Assembly: GCF_037975245.1 (NCBI RefSeq)
Contig: NC_092567.1
Coordinates: 10,819,376-10,883,375 of the forward strand
DNA length: 64,000 nt
Reading direction: 5' to 3'
Source: Apostichopus japonicus
Taxonomy: Eukaryota > Echinodermata > Holothuroidea > Aspidochirotida > Stichopodidae
Position 1 is the first letter of the stretch; each line of letters starts with the position of its first letter. The notes beneath the pieces are model-generated. The model had not been told where the DNA came from. It was given only the letters and a program-made list of their open reading frames with translations, and ran no database searches. A program made the translations under genes and the position numbers. Of the stretch, positions 26,276-37,645 are shown one piece after another.

Positions 26276-26321
26276 ATTCGCGCCCCCCGGGTTTGAAAAT
26301 CCTGGATACGCGCCTGAAACT

Positions 26322-29190
26322 TACCCGACTACTAAGTTTGTAAAAGTACCCTGTCTTTGCTATGCCAGATATTGTACACTGCAATATGCTGGAAGCAAAA
26401 TGTCTTTAATGTGAATACAGTTCTTGTAAGATTAGTTTCTGCAAGCTTTAAATCAAAACCTACATAGCGAGGATTTCTCAATTACTGGTCATGTTCCCTA
26501 CACTGAACTACGTTAATCCACACTGATCACCATTGCTTACAATATATAGTGTACACTTTCAGGGAGGACTGTTTCCATTGATGTGCTATCACTCTTGTCA
26601 TAGACTAGTCGTTAATCGAATTTTACGAAGATTATTTTTGTATCAGGAACGTAAATTCATGGTCTGTGTAGGATAAAATACGAAAGAAACACGAAATATC
26701 CGACAGTACTGCAATGGTCAATGGATCCTCACCACGGTTCTGGGATACAAACAAAAGCCATTGCATTCGTCGTTCTTAAGTATATTTTTATGGAACTAGA
26801 AATCTAAGCAAGCAAGTAGTTGGGGAGAGACTAAAAGAACGAAGTTTGTTTTTACACAATTGCCAGTAAACGGTTTAGTAAATTTACTTTTGTTTTGCAA
26901 TGATTGCAATGAAGCAATGATTGCCATCTTGTATTAGAAATTTAAATTCAATGACTGTCACGCAAATATTTTACTTATAGATTATTTACACAGTCGAACC
27001 AAATGCAAAAAACATGATCATTTTGTGTTTGCTATCAGGAGAATGATCGAGGTCTACTTATCTAAATCTTAAAGCAGCTTTTTGAGTCCTTTCTATGATT
27101 TTCTCAACCTCATTGACCCAACGATGCCATAACGACATACACACCTAGCTTATCTATTCAAATCTAACTTCAAATGGTGGTATAAGGTCGAATGATTTAC
27201 AAATTTGAACGTTGTTTCTCTCGATGATATTTTCCGTTAGGTTCGCAATAAGCCCCGCCTATAACATGAATATTTAAATTACTTGAACGTCATGGAATAA
27301 TGAGGTAAATAATTTCACTTTGCCGACGTCGTAAGCAATCCAGTACACCAATATATACTACAACACCATGCTCTATTTATCTGCCTTGAGTATGGCTGTG
27401 ATAACGACTCAGCTTTTTCGGATTGTGAATGAATCTTTTTTAAGCAACAGCTTATAAATAAACTTGTCAGGTATTCACTCATTGGTTGGATTCAAACTAG
27501 TGGATTTGGGGAACTGTATGCGATTGCTCTTAAATGAGAAATTTGTCGGAAGACTCTTAACTTATATCTACAAAAGTCCTTAATTACTCGCCAATTGGTG
27601 CTCTAGGTAGGGAAGAACTTGGCTAATATTTTGGTTTGATGTTTTGTGATGAATACATGTAAAAACCCCGATGGATGTCAAAAGGGTGGCTAAACGGCGA
27701 CAAAACGCAAAAAGCTGCTTTAAAAAGTTATAACAACTTGCAAGCAAAATACCGATTACAGTAGTATCCCACCCGCTGAAGAAGGCTAAATGGGGTGGGG
27801 CCGGGAATTCGAGAAACATCTTTTCTTTTGCTGAGATATAAATATGTTTGAGTTTAGTCATAAAAAAGAAAAGTACTGATTGTGCAATAACCTATCACGT
27901 CACAACATTATGCACCTTAAATTGTCTTTGTTTTCTGTTACACTTGAAAGCGGCTTACGTAACCTTTAGTAGGGTACGGTGACCAGACGTCCCCGATTTT
28001 CGGGGACAGTCCCCGATTACAGTGTGCTGTCCCCGATAAACAAGTGTCCCCGAAAATGTCTCCGATTCGTCAAAGTGTTCAGGAATTTCGAAAATATTCC
28101 ACATTATTAGTAAAATAATGGTATAAAAAATGTTTTGGTCAAGTGTGCAGTCGCAGAACGGAACTTATAACCAGTATTTCAGGTGGGCCAGTGTAAAGTG
28201 GAAACACTGTTAAAATATGCTAGCTCGATCTAGCCTAGCACTCTTTCGACCGTATAATTGGCAACTACGGCGACAATTACATTAGTGAATTTCATCTAAG
28301 AAAAAGCTAGTTTTTTGAAAATAAACTTGATTGAAAAAGTGCTTCTAAGTATCACCATTTTACATTAAGCACCTCTAAGGGTAGGGGGTACCCCCTCCTC
28401 TTATACCCCTCCCCCATATCAGTCACGCAATAAATGTCCCTGGTTCCAGTCAGGAAAATATGGCACCTTATAGTAGGGCCATATAGTTTAGTAATTTACA
28501 AAAGCCGTACCTATCGGCCACCTATTTTTGCGTTCCATACGCATATGTTGCCATATTAGTACCGTACTGTGCATGTGATAAATCACTGAATTATGAAACA
28601 GACACAGGCTGTTTTGCGTATTATAGTATAATAATGACTCAGATCGTGTCTCGAAAAGTTGGGGGTTCGTGGACAACTCTGACATCCACAGGGGGTTTGT
28701 GGGGGAATAAATTTAGGGAAACCCTGGTTTAATGTTTAAGCAGAGTGGTCCCTGGTATGTGCGGTAGTCTGTGTATCTAGGGGTTTAAATTTAATGCTAG
28801 CTGAAAGAGAGTTTGTTCTTGCTGCCGGGGTGTATGTTAACAGTCTGGTGGACGTTTTCGTCTGTGAACTTAGTATACTGGGAAGTAACAAGAGACGGAT
28901 ATACCGTGGGGCGGGGTTCAGCTCATGTTTGTAGCGGGTAGAGAGTAAATTGGTTTCTGATATGTGTCAATGTTATCGGATATGTCGTTATTGGTAAGTT
29001 ACTCGTGTCTAGGCTTCTACACAGTTACGGGTCGTTTATATTGCTATGCGAGTAGCGTTTTTATACGTTAATTTGGTATACATTATGAACAATTGCAAGT
29101 TGCCAGGCAGAATCCTTGCCGAATTTTATAACGTTTGTCAGAGGCTATGTTTTCAAGGTTATTTTTGGGCTTCTGCAAAAGACATATGGA
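26322..29190. other. AT-rich DNA without a supported gene
   Basis: Contains the GTCCCCGA repeat patch annotated separately and a short C-rich block near 28385-28420 resembling element F internal sequence. No coding motif recognised. Confidence 0.45.
27975..28065 (+). repeat. GTCCCCGA-rich dispersed repeat end
   Basis: GGTGACCAGACGTCCCCGAT is followed by several further (G/T)GTCCCCGA(T/A) motifs and one inverse TCGGGGACA, giving a local fold-back. It resembles the end of a transposon-derived repeat. Its partner end was not found. Confidence 0.5.
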
Positions 29191-29194
29191 TCGG

Positions 29195-29395
29195 ATTGAT
29201 GCACCCTGCAGTTGCGCTGCGCACACTGCTTGTGCGGTTACAAGGCCGTTGCAGCGTAGGGTTCACGGGCTGACGCGGTCCATCGTAAGCTGTGCTGCGT
29301 TGCCTTTGACGAATTCATCATTTGCTGCGCTGCGTTGTCTATAGCGCAATGCCGACAGTTAAACGCGCTGCTAGGCAACTTGCGCATTACAGAAT
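29195..29395 (+). other. GC/CpG-rich patch
   Basis: Unlike its AT-rich surroundings this 200 bp is rich in GCGC and TGCGCTGCG motifs. It could be a small CpG-rich regulatory patch or an old repeat. The open frames across it show no motif. Confidence 0.35.
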
Positions 29396-29599
29396 AGTTG
29401 TGCCGTGATAGGGTTAGTTTATGTACGTTATCCGTGTGCCGTGTTTTAGTCGTTGGGGTATTCCTACTTATATATATTTATTTGTTTGTCACACTGGGAA
29501 AGATGTACTACAGGAACATTGTATATAGACAAGTATATATACTTATAAATCTCAGGATGCACTGTTAGTGTATTTTATTCAACGGTGTTCTCGATTCTA

Positions 29600-29636
29600 T
29601 CCCTACCACCCCCCCCCCCCCACACACACACACATT
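29600..29636. repeat. Poly-C plus CA microsatellite
   Basis: A run of 14 C residues followed by CA repeats. Confidence 0.95.
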
Positions 29637-30229
29637 ACTTACCAACCGACTACGCTACAACATAACTGGAACGGACAGCGTTATAATACATTCAATGAGT
29701 ACTACAAGCGTTCAGTGTCACAAGGGGGCAAGTCACGGGGTTGGAACGTTTTTTTACGCGATTCCGCATTGAAATATTTGGTCAAGGTTAACGTATACGA
29801 CGATGGCTGAGTAATTGTCGGGTGGCTCGTCGACAAGTACAAAGGAGCTCTAGTACTTGATCCAAGCTAACACTTAGCTAGGCAAGGACTTCATAGTGCG
29901 ATGATCTATGTGATTTAAGTTCTAAATATAACCGTTATAGTAGGTTCAATTTAGCGAGAATCTCATTGAACCGTACCCATATGCAAAGTGCGTGTCATAA
30001 CCAAAAAGCGTTACTTAAAAGAGGACGATTCTAAAAGGCGTTATAAAAGCTTTCACGTCATCAGTGTATACAGTATATAGTAACTCACGTTTCTCTACTA
30101 AAGTATATGTAGTATGACCTCTGCCTCGGTCGGATAATTATGAATAGATTTGTTATGTTACAACGTTTACTGAAGAAACGACCCATATTTTAAAGGTTTT
30201 TTTTAAATAAAAGTAAACAGTATGTAAGT

Positions 30230-30586
30230 GTGATACAATTACTCAAATCACAACGTATGGCACATCAGTTGTACGACAGGTTTAACACGGCGATCACGGT
30301 AATACACGAAGTAGTGGATGTGTTTCTCCAAATAGCTTTGTACATCGGATTGATGTCTGCACAATTTGGATATATTGACTGGGTTTTTGTAAAGGAATTC
30401 CGATACAGTCACATTGTCCTTAGATTAAAAAGGCTTGATAAATTACTATGGCATTGTGTTCATCACCTCTTCCAGAAACAAACAGTTGGAAATGACCTCC
30501 CATTCCAGGACCATTCGACACCAAGAATTCAAGGATTGAATATAACAATAAAGAACTCCCATATTATTGAAACTAAAGGTCGTTGA
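30230..30586 (+). CDS. Hypothetical 118-codon frame in duplicated segment copy 2
   Basis: An open frame of 118 codons (GTG at the 5' limit; first ATG at 30257, which would give 109 residues) in copy 2 of the duplicated segment. I do not recognise the family. The product would contain a moderately hydrophobic stretch (VVDVFLQIALYIGLM) and a basic C-terminal half. In copy 1 the same frame is broken by a 2-bp deletion near 22890 and by later differences. A stretch resembling a 3' splice site (TAAACAG) lies about 10 bp upstream, so this could also be an exon. It may equally be a chance frame. Confidence 0.25.
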   Translation: MIQLLKSQRMAHQLYDRFNTAITVIHEVVDVFLQIALYIGLMSAQFGYIDWVFVKEFRYSHIVLRLKRLDKLLWHCVHHLFQKQTVGNDLPFQDHSTPRIQGLNITIKNSHIIETKGR

Positions 30587-30730
30587 GTCAATGTTATTTA
30601 CACCAGAACAAAGGACAACCAATTTAACCATCATTAGGTGAGTAAATAAGGTTAATAGATTGTACTAATAAATGGAGGAATTAGGTGAGGTGGGTATAGT
30701 GCAAGACCTGGTGACAGAGAGGGAATCCAC

Positions 30731-32112
30731 CAGTGGCGGAACGTCCATACAGTCAGGGGGCGGATGCCCCCCCCCCCTGACGGACTCAAATGGACTGCTG
30801 GCGCCCTTTTCAGCTTTTTACCACTTTTTATTTATTCGCGATTATTGACTTTTTTATTGCGCTCTCATCTACCTATTGACATTTGTCACATTTTGTTGGC
30901 GATGACACCTATTTATTCCCGTTTATCTGCAAATTAGCAAGGCCCGGAAGCGAATATTTTTTTCCCAAACTGAACTGACACTGAAATTATTTCCTCGATT
31001 CTGATTGGCTGATCAAAACCGGAATGGTAGTCGGCGTTTCTGAATCAATGTATGTGACACTGTTAGTGTTGATCATACCAATCCTCATGGGCCGCATCAT
31101 GTCAAAAATACGTGTGTACGCCATATACAGGCTAAGTTAAAGTATGTAGGCCTAAGTGTGCCTACATGTAGATACAATGTGAGGCTTCCAGTTATCAAGA
31201 GCTACTGCAAGGGCGGTAGGGCCTATGTTAGTGAATTTGAGATCTCGAACTAGTACGAATACGTATATACGGTTAATGCAGGCCTACTATGTCACCATGT
31301 ATAAGAACTTCTAATTGTGCAGGTAAACATATGTGGTTACGTACGTATAGGTTATAATGCTATATACAACTAGTTAACAAGTCAAAAGACACAGACATAT
31401 CGTCAAATGCCATGTTTGTGTACACTCACTGGCTGACACACACTCGCTCGCGCGTCTTCATGGCCACTACATATTCGACTAGGCCTATCATGATTCATTG
31501 ACTGAATACATTTTGAATTTATGATTATAAAACTAAAAGTATCGCAACCAAACACCACGGTACATATGTACATCGGCTACATGTATACAATTACAAATGC
31601 ACTGTGTGTTATTGTGTTGTATACTATACACAGTACAATAGGCTACATTACATGTATGTGTTGTGTAGAGCGGAGTCAAGCGAGTAAACAAACGAACGAG
31701 GACTGCCTATAATGGGCGCAGTAGTTGGGAATAGTTGCTTCACTCTATACTTTCGTTCAAATATACCTACTAAAAGTTCTGGAAAGTTGCTAATGTTAAT
31801 ATCTTGAATTTGATTGTGTTGATCATACTGATATCGACAGATTATGGAGGATCCATGTTGAAAACTAAAGTATATCACGTGCTCGCTGATAACCAATCAG
31901 AATCGAGGAAATAATTTCAGTGTCAGTTCAGTTTGGGAAAAAAATATTCGCGGCCCGGAAAGGGTCATTTCCGGCGATCTAGGGAGTACCTTTACTCAAA
32001 AAATGTCGGTACGCTCCGCTCCAACCTGGGGTGGCGCTGCGCTTAGATATTGTTGAACGCCCCTACAGACCATTCTCGCCCCCCTTGACCAATACCCCTA
32101 GCTCCGCCACTG
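30731..32112 (-). mobile_element. hAT-type MITE A, copy 3, carrying a nested element
   Basis: Ends CAGTGGCGGAAC and GCTCCGCCACTG, flanked by GAATCCAC (30723-30730 and 32113-32120), an exact 8-bp target-site duplication. Removing the nested 1,002-bp element and one 9-bp duplication leaves 371 bp, in line with copies of 385 and 400 bp. Confidence 0.95.
30950..31951. mobile_element. 1,002-bp element with perfect 59-bp terminal inverted repeats
   Basis: Both ends read inward as GCGAATA, seven T, CCCAAACTG and onward, identical for 59 bases. Flanks GGCCCGGAA (30941-30949 and 31952-31960) are an exact 9-bp target-site duplication, and MITE A copy 2 shows the uninterrupted GGCCCGGAAAGGGTC. A long TIR with a 9-bp duplication is most like Mutator-type elements; that assignment is an inference. 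The interior has no recognisable transposase, so it appears non-autonomous. Perfect TIR identity suggests recent movement. Confidence 0.94.
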
Positions 32113-32285
32113 GAATCCACCACTCCCCCTACACACACACAAAACAGACACGCTAGACTGTATATAGACCCCATTTAGTGTCAATTTGTATCCGAGTTGT
32201 TCCATTTTAGGTACATTGTGTGTATGTGACTTGCATTTGCTGTTGATTTTGAACTCTTCTATGCAGTTTGCTTTCTTCTTTGTTA

Positions 32286-34620
32286 ATAGTTAATATATTG
32301 TACTAATCAATTAAGGAATTAATTAAGTCAACGTACCCACAACTTCCTACAGTAAATAGGTCACGTGTCACCAGTCGGATGAGACAGCTATCTACAACTA
32401 GAAAACCTATACTTGCACAGGTACCTTGAAAGAATATGAAGTCAACATATTGTAATTTGTTCCTCACCACTTCCCCAATGATATTGTTGCGTGACGTATG
32501 ATGGGTAATAACATCCCCTGTAAAGACTTTTGTAGTGGAATCTTTCTTTTGTGTTCACTGTGGTAACCTCTGTATTAAGCTGTCTGTATTATGTGCGTGT
32601 ATTTGTCCCTTCACAGAATTTGCAGTTTAAAACTTCTATAAAAACTATACCTAACTACATGTCCTCAAGTTCTATTTCGATGTAGCCGTCCTCACAACAA
32701 CTAGTGCATTTAAAATTAATGTTTAGAGTCGAGGATTAATTCGCATTAAGTAGAAGCTTACTATGCAGGTTATACCTAAGTACCTGCGACAAAAATAAAG
32801 GTTGAATGGCACATTGCTACGATCCGCATGTAAAATATAGTTTTACTTTCTGAGAAGGTACCAATGTATGACGTACATGTGAGCATGCGTACATGCTGTA
32901 AATACGGTGATACGACTTTAATCGTTGTTGGTGACCATATAGCCATTTTGGCCGTTCACTATATTGATATAGCGGGGAACATTTACATGTGGCTCAGGCA
33001 ACGAATATATTGTATTCAAGAGACAAAACTAGTTTAAGTTAACATTCCAGCGGTATGTTAGAGTTATCACTTACATACTTATGTAAGGTACTAACTGAGA
33101 TGGCGACAATTTAATAACAAATCTTTATGTTTTTTTTTCTTTTTCAAAACAAATGTTTACAACCTTCTGTAATTTAAAAAGAAGTATGGCTGCTAAAAAG
33201 GATCATAAGGGCAAGGGCGAGAGGAGATGGAAGAAATAGAATTAACACCGTTATCTCGCGTATGTCTAATGCACAAGAAAAACAAATATCTCAAATAGAA
33301 GGTTACATGAGCTTCTGTAGCGTTGCTGCTCTTGTGTAAACAAGAGAGCAATCCGTACACAATCCTACGAACATCTGTGTGTAGTCATGCATACAACCAA
33401 TGTATGGTTCATTAATCTTTACAGTGGTGTGTAATTCGCTATTCCGGCTACTCTACATTTTAATCTTGATGCTAGACTCATTAGAATCACACCCTCCATT
33501 TCCTCATAGAATAAATATAATTATGATACATACACAGCAATAGCAAAATATTCTCTTCCAAAGGAAAGTAAATACCAAAACTGAAGCATTCATTCCTTAT
33601 TCGCGTTGTATATATTATCAGTATTTTCCTTATCTCATGTTCCTTGTCTTCCATTATATATCTCTGATCCTAACATAATTTTGTCACTATATTTTCCGAT
33701 CGACTCGATTTTACCTGATGATACCCGGGGAAGTCGTGGTAATAGAGCTTTACGTGTACTTTGGTGTGTTTTACCGACAAGTCGCTGCAAGATATGATAC
33801 GGAATGCTTATATTACTAGACACTATTTCAATGCCTTTTATGTTGGTTGCGTCTGCCTCAATACTAATACTAGAGGGACAAACTTTCAACAGCTGAACGA
33901 ACACGATTACGAACAAGATATCAACATAAAAGTAGCTCATAATACTATTTACAACTTCAATAGTGTTAAATACCATTAGAACTACGTTAGGTTTTTCACC
34001 AACGTAGGTTGACGCGACTTTCTTTATTACATAATTTCAATTTTTCTATCGGTTTACAGATTCCATCGCTTATGCGAGAAGTGTTGATCACCCCAGTCTT
34101 ATTGGAAGTATCTGGCAGAAATATCTTAATGGTAAGTGAAGCAGTTAATGCTATATTAGAAAATGTATTTAGTAAACGAACCACAAATGTGGAAACGTTA
34201 TCTTTTCTGCTATGTAGTTCTGCTATGATGTGTCTTATGGTGTGGATTTTGCGCATATCTACTGGATCCTGCTATTAAATTCTTTCATTTAGCAGCGTAC
34301 TTTCTCTATAAATGTATTCAGTTATCTTTCCAGCAACGCAAAATGCGTTGGCTTTCAACGAACATCCATGTCGGAAAGGAAGTCTTATAAAGAAAAGCAA
34401 ATGTAGTTGCCAATACAGAATATTCACAAAACAGGAAATTTATAATATTTTCTAATAATTATGAATATGTTAACATTGCCCAAATATAAAAATAAATGAA
34501 AAAAATGGCTTCTGATCTTTAGTTTAAGAATATGTTGTGATGACGACCGTTCAATTAAAATGTAATCTTTATATGTTTATACATTAGCTATTTTGGTAAA
34601 GTATCAAATGCTTTTATAAT
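32286..34620. other. AT-rich DNA, no supported gene
   Basis: The frames on both strands at 33606-34278 (about 60 to 113 codons) have protein-like composition, but I recognise no family and cannot choose between strands. A short segment near 32340-32450 resembles 23640-23760, extending the duplication in diverged form. Confidence 0.4.
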
Positions 34621-34629
34621 ACAGCTACA

Positions 34630-37600
34630 GATAGATAAATAGATAGATATGTATATAGGTAGGTAGATGAATGGATGGATGGATAGGATGGATGGATGGA
34701 TAGGATGGATGGATATGATGGATGAATATAATTGGATGGATAGTATGTATAGGATGGATGGATAAAATTAATGGATAGAATCGGATGTATTGATGGATTG
34801 ATAGGATAGATGGATAGGATGGATAGGATAGATGGATAGAATGATTGGATAGAATGGATAGGATAGATGGATAATATCTATTCATAGGATGGATATAAGA
34901 TGGATACGAGGGATAGGATGTATAGGATGGATAGATGGATAGGATGGATGTTTAGCATGGATGGATATGTTGGATGTATAAGTTGAATGGGTAGGATGGA
35001 TGGATATGATGGATGTATAGGATAGATGGATATAATTGGATGGATAGTAAGTATAAGATGGATGGATAGGATGGATGGATATGGTGAATGGATATGATGG
35101 ATAGATAGGATGAATGGATAGGTTGGATGTATATGTTGGATGGATAGGATAGATGAATAGGATGAATGTAAGGAATACGATGGATGTAATTGGATGGATA
35201 GGAAGTATATGATAGATGGATAGGATGGATGGATGGATATGATGGATGGATATGATTGGAAGATAGGATGGGTAGATAGGATTGATGGATACGACGGATG
35301 GATATAATGTATAGGATAAATGGATACGATGGATTGATAGGATGGATAGTTGGATGGATAGATAGTATTGATGTATAAGATGGATATATATAATTGGATG
35401 GATATGATGTATATGATGGATTGAATGGATGGATGGATAGAATTGGATGGATAGGATGTATAGGATGGATAAAAAGAATGGATGGATAGGATGGATGGAA
35501 GGACATATGGATTGGATTGATGGATGAGATGGAATGGAATGGATAGGATGAATGGATAGGATGGATAGGATTAAGATGGATGGATGGATAGGGTGGATAG
35601 GATAGATAGGATGGATATGATGGATAAGATGGATTGATATGTTGTATATAATAGATGTATACGATGGAAAGGATGGATTTATATGATGGTTGGATTGACA
35701 GAACTGGTGGATAGGATGCATGGATAGGATTGATAGGATAGGATGGATAGGAATGATCGGATGAATTGATACGATTGATTGATAGGATGGATATACATGA
35801 TGGATGGATAGGATGTATGGACAGGATTGATGTATAGGTTAGATGGAAATATATGGATATATGAGATGTATAGAACAGATGCATAGATTCGATGGATTGA
35901 TAGGATGGATAGATATGATGGATGTATAGGATGGATGTAAAGGATGGATAGGATGGATGGATAGGATGGATGGATGGATAGGATGGATGGATAGGATGGA
36001 TGGATAGGATGGATGGATATGATGTATGTATATTATGGATGGAAAGGGTGGATAGATAGGTTGGATACGATTTATGGATAGGATGGTTGGATATGATGGA
36101 TGTATAGGATAGATGAATTGGATGGATAGATAATATAAATGGATATGATAGATGGATAGGATGGATATATAGGATATGAGGATACGATGGTTAGGATGAA
36201 TATATATGATGGATGTATAGGATGGATGGATAAGATGGATAAGATGGATTTATATGATGAATGGATATGATGTATAGGATAGATGGATTCGAAGGATTCG
36301 TAGGATGGATATATAGGATGGATAGATAGGATGGATAGGACAAATGGATACGATGGAATAATAGGGTGGATAGATAGGATGGATATGATGGATGGATACA
36401 ATAGATAGATAAGATGGATAGGATGTATGGTTAGGATTGATGGATATGTTAGATATGATTGGTGGATAGGATGGATAGAATGTATAGGATGGATCCATAG
36501 GATGAATAGGATAGATATGATGGATGGATAGGATGGATGAAAATGATAGATAGAGTAGGTGGATGGACGGATAGGATAAATATGATTGATATATATGATA
36601 GATATGTAGGATCGATGGATAGGATGGATAGATAGGATGGATGGATAGGATGGATTGATACGATGGATGGATAGGATAAATAGGATAAAGGGATGCGATG
36701 GATTGATAGGATGAATATATAGGATGGATGTATAGGATGGATAGTATGGATGGATAGGATGGATGAATAGGATGGATGTATAGGATGGATGGATTGGATA
36801 GATAGGATACGATACATTCATAGGATGGATAGATAGGATGGATTGGATTGATGGATAGGATGGATGGATAGGATTGATGTATAGGATAGATGGTTGTTTG
36901 GATAGATAATATATATAGACGGATATGATAGATGAATAGGATGGATAGATAGGATAGAGGGATACGATGGATATGAAGGATGGATGGATATAATTGGATG
37001 TATAGGATAGATTGATATTATGCATTCATAGGTTTCATAGGACATAAGATGGATAGGATGGATGGATACGATGGAATGATAGGATGGATAGATAGGATGA
37101 ATATGATGCATCGATACGATGAAATGGTAGGATGGATGGATAGGATGTATAGCATATATGGATACGATGCATGCGTAGGATGGATAGATAGGATGAATAG
37201 GATGGATGGATGGATGGATGGATGGATGGATGGATGGATGGATGGATGGATGGATGGATGGATGGATGGATGGATGGATGGATGGATGGATGGATGGATG
37301 GATGGATGGATGGATGGATGGATGCATGGATGGATGGATGGATGGATGGATGGATGGATGGATGGATGGATGGATGGATGGATGGATGGATGGATGGATG
37401 GATGGATGGATGGATGGATGGATGGATGGATGGATGGATGGATGGATGGATGGATAGGATAGATATGATGCATCGATACGATGGAATGATAGGATGGATG
37501 GATAGGATGGATAGGATGAATGAAAAGGATGGATGGATATGATGGGTGGATATGATGGATGGATAGGATGGATGGATTGGATGGATAGATAGGATGGAAA

Positions 37601-37645
37601 GATATGTTAGATAGGATGGATGGATAGGATGGCTGTATATGATGT
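34630..37645. repeat. 3-kb GGATGGATA satellite
   Basis: Almost unbroken degenerate repeats of GGAT and GGATA (GGATGGATAGGATGGAT type). Minus-strand frames of up to 317 codons read as Ile/His/Pro/Ser/Tyr repeats and are artefacts of a stop-poor repeat unit. Confidence 0.98.
37199..37456. repeat. Homogeneous GGAT tetranucleotide core
   Basis: About 64 uninterrupted GGAT units with a single variant (GATGCATGG, 37323-37327) inside the larger degenerate satellite. The contrast with the degenerate flanks indicates recent expansion. Confidence 0.97.

Larger units (their letters stand above)
24103..26316 (+). mobile_element. hAT-like element D, copy 1
   Basis: The left end is CAGGTGCGTATCCAGG and the right end is CCTGGATACGCGCCTG, a 16-bp terminal inverted repeat with one mismatch. 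The left boundary is confirmed by copy 2 at 59154, where homology starts at the same base with a different flank. Adjacent direct repeats are only 5 bp (AAACT at 24098-24102 and 26317-26321), shorter than the usual 8 bp of hAT. Contents include a purine tract, two diverged minus-strand copies of the shared module, and MITE A copy 2. The pairing of the two ends is an inference. Confidence 0.7.
29709..32285 (+). repeat. Duplicated segment, copy 2 (interrupted)
   Basis: Homologous to 22262-23475. The two copies are collinear apart from the nested mobile elements at 30731-32112. The duplication therefore predates that insertion, or the insertion never reached copy 1. Confidence 0.9.

Noticed and set aside
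33606-34278. Overlapping frames of 60-113 codons on both strands
   Set aside because: Neither strand shows a motif, and the openness on both strands suggests composition; not enough to call a gene.
34625-37542. Long minus-strand reading frames (up to 317 codons) of Ile/His/Pro/Ser/Tyr repeats and a plus-strand Met-Asp-Gly-Trp repeat frame
   Set aside because: They follow directly from a GGAT/GGATA satellite that lacks stop codons in those frames; six-frame openness and lack of any domain argue against coding.
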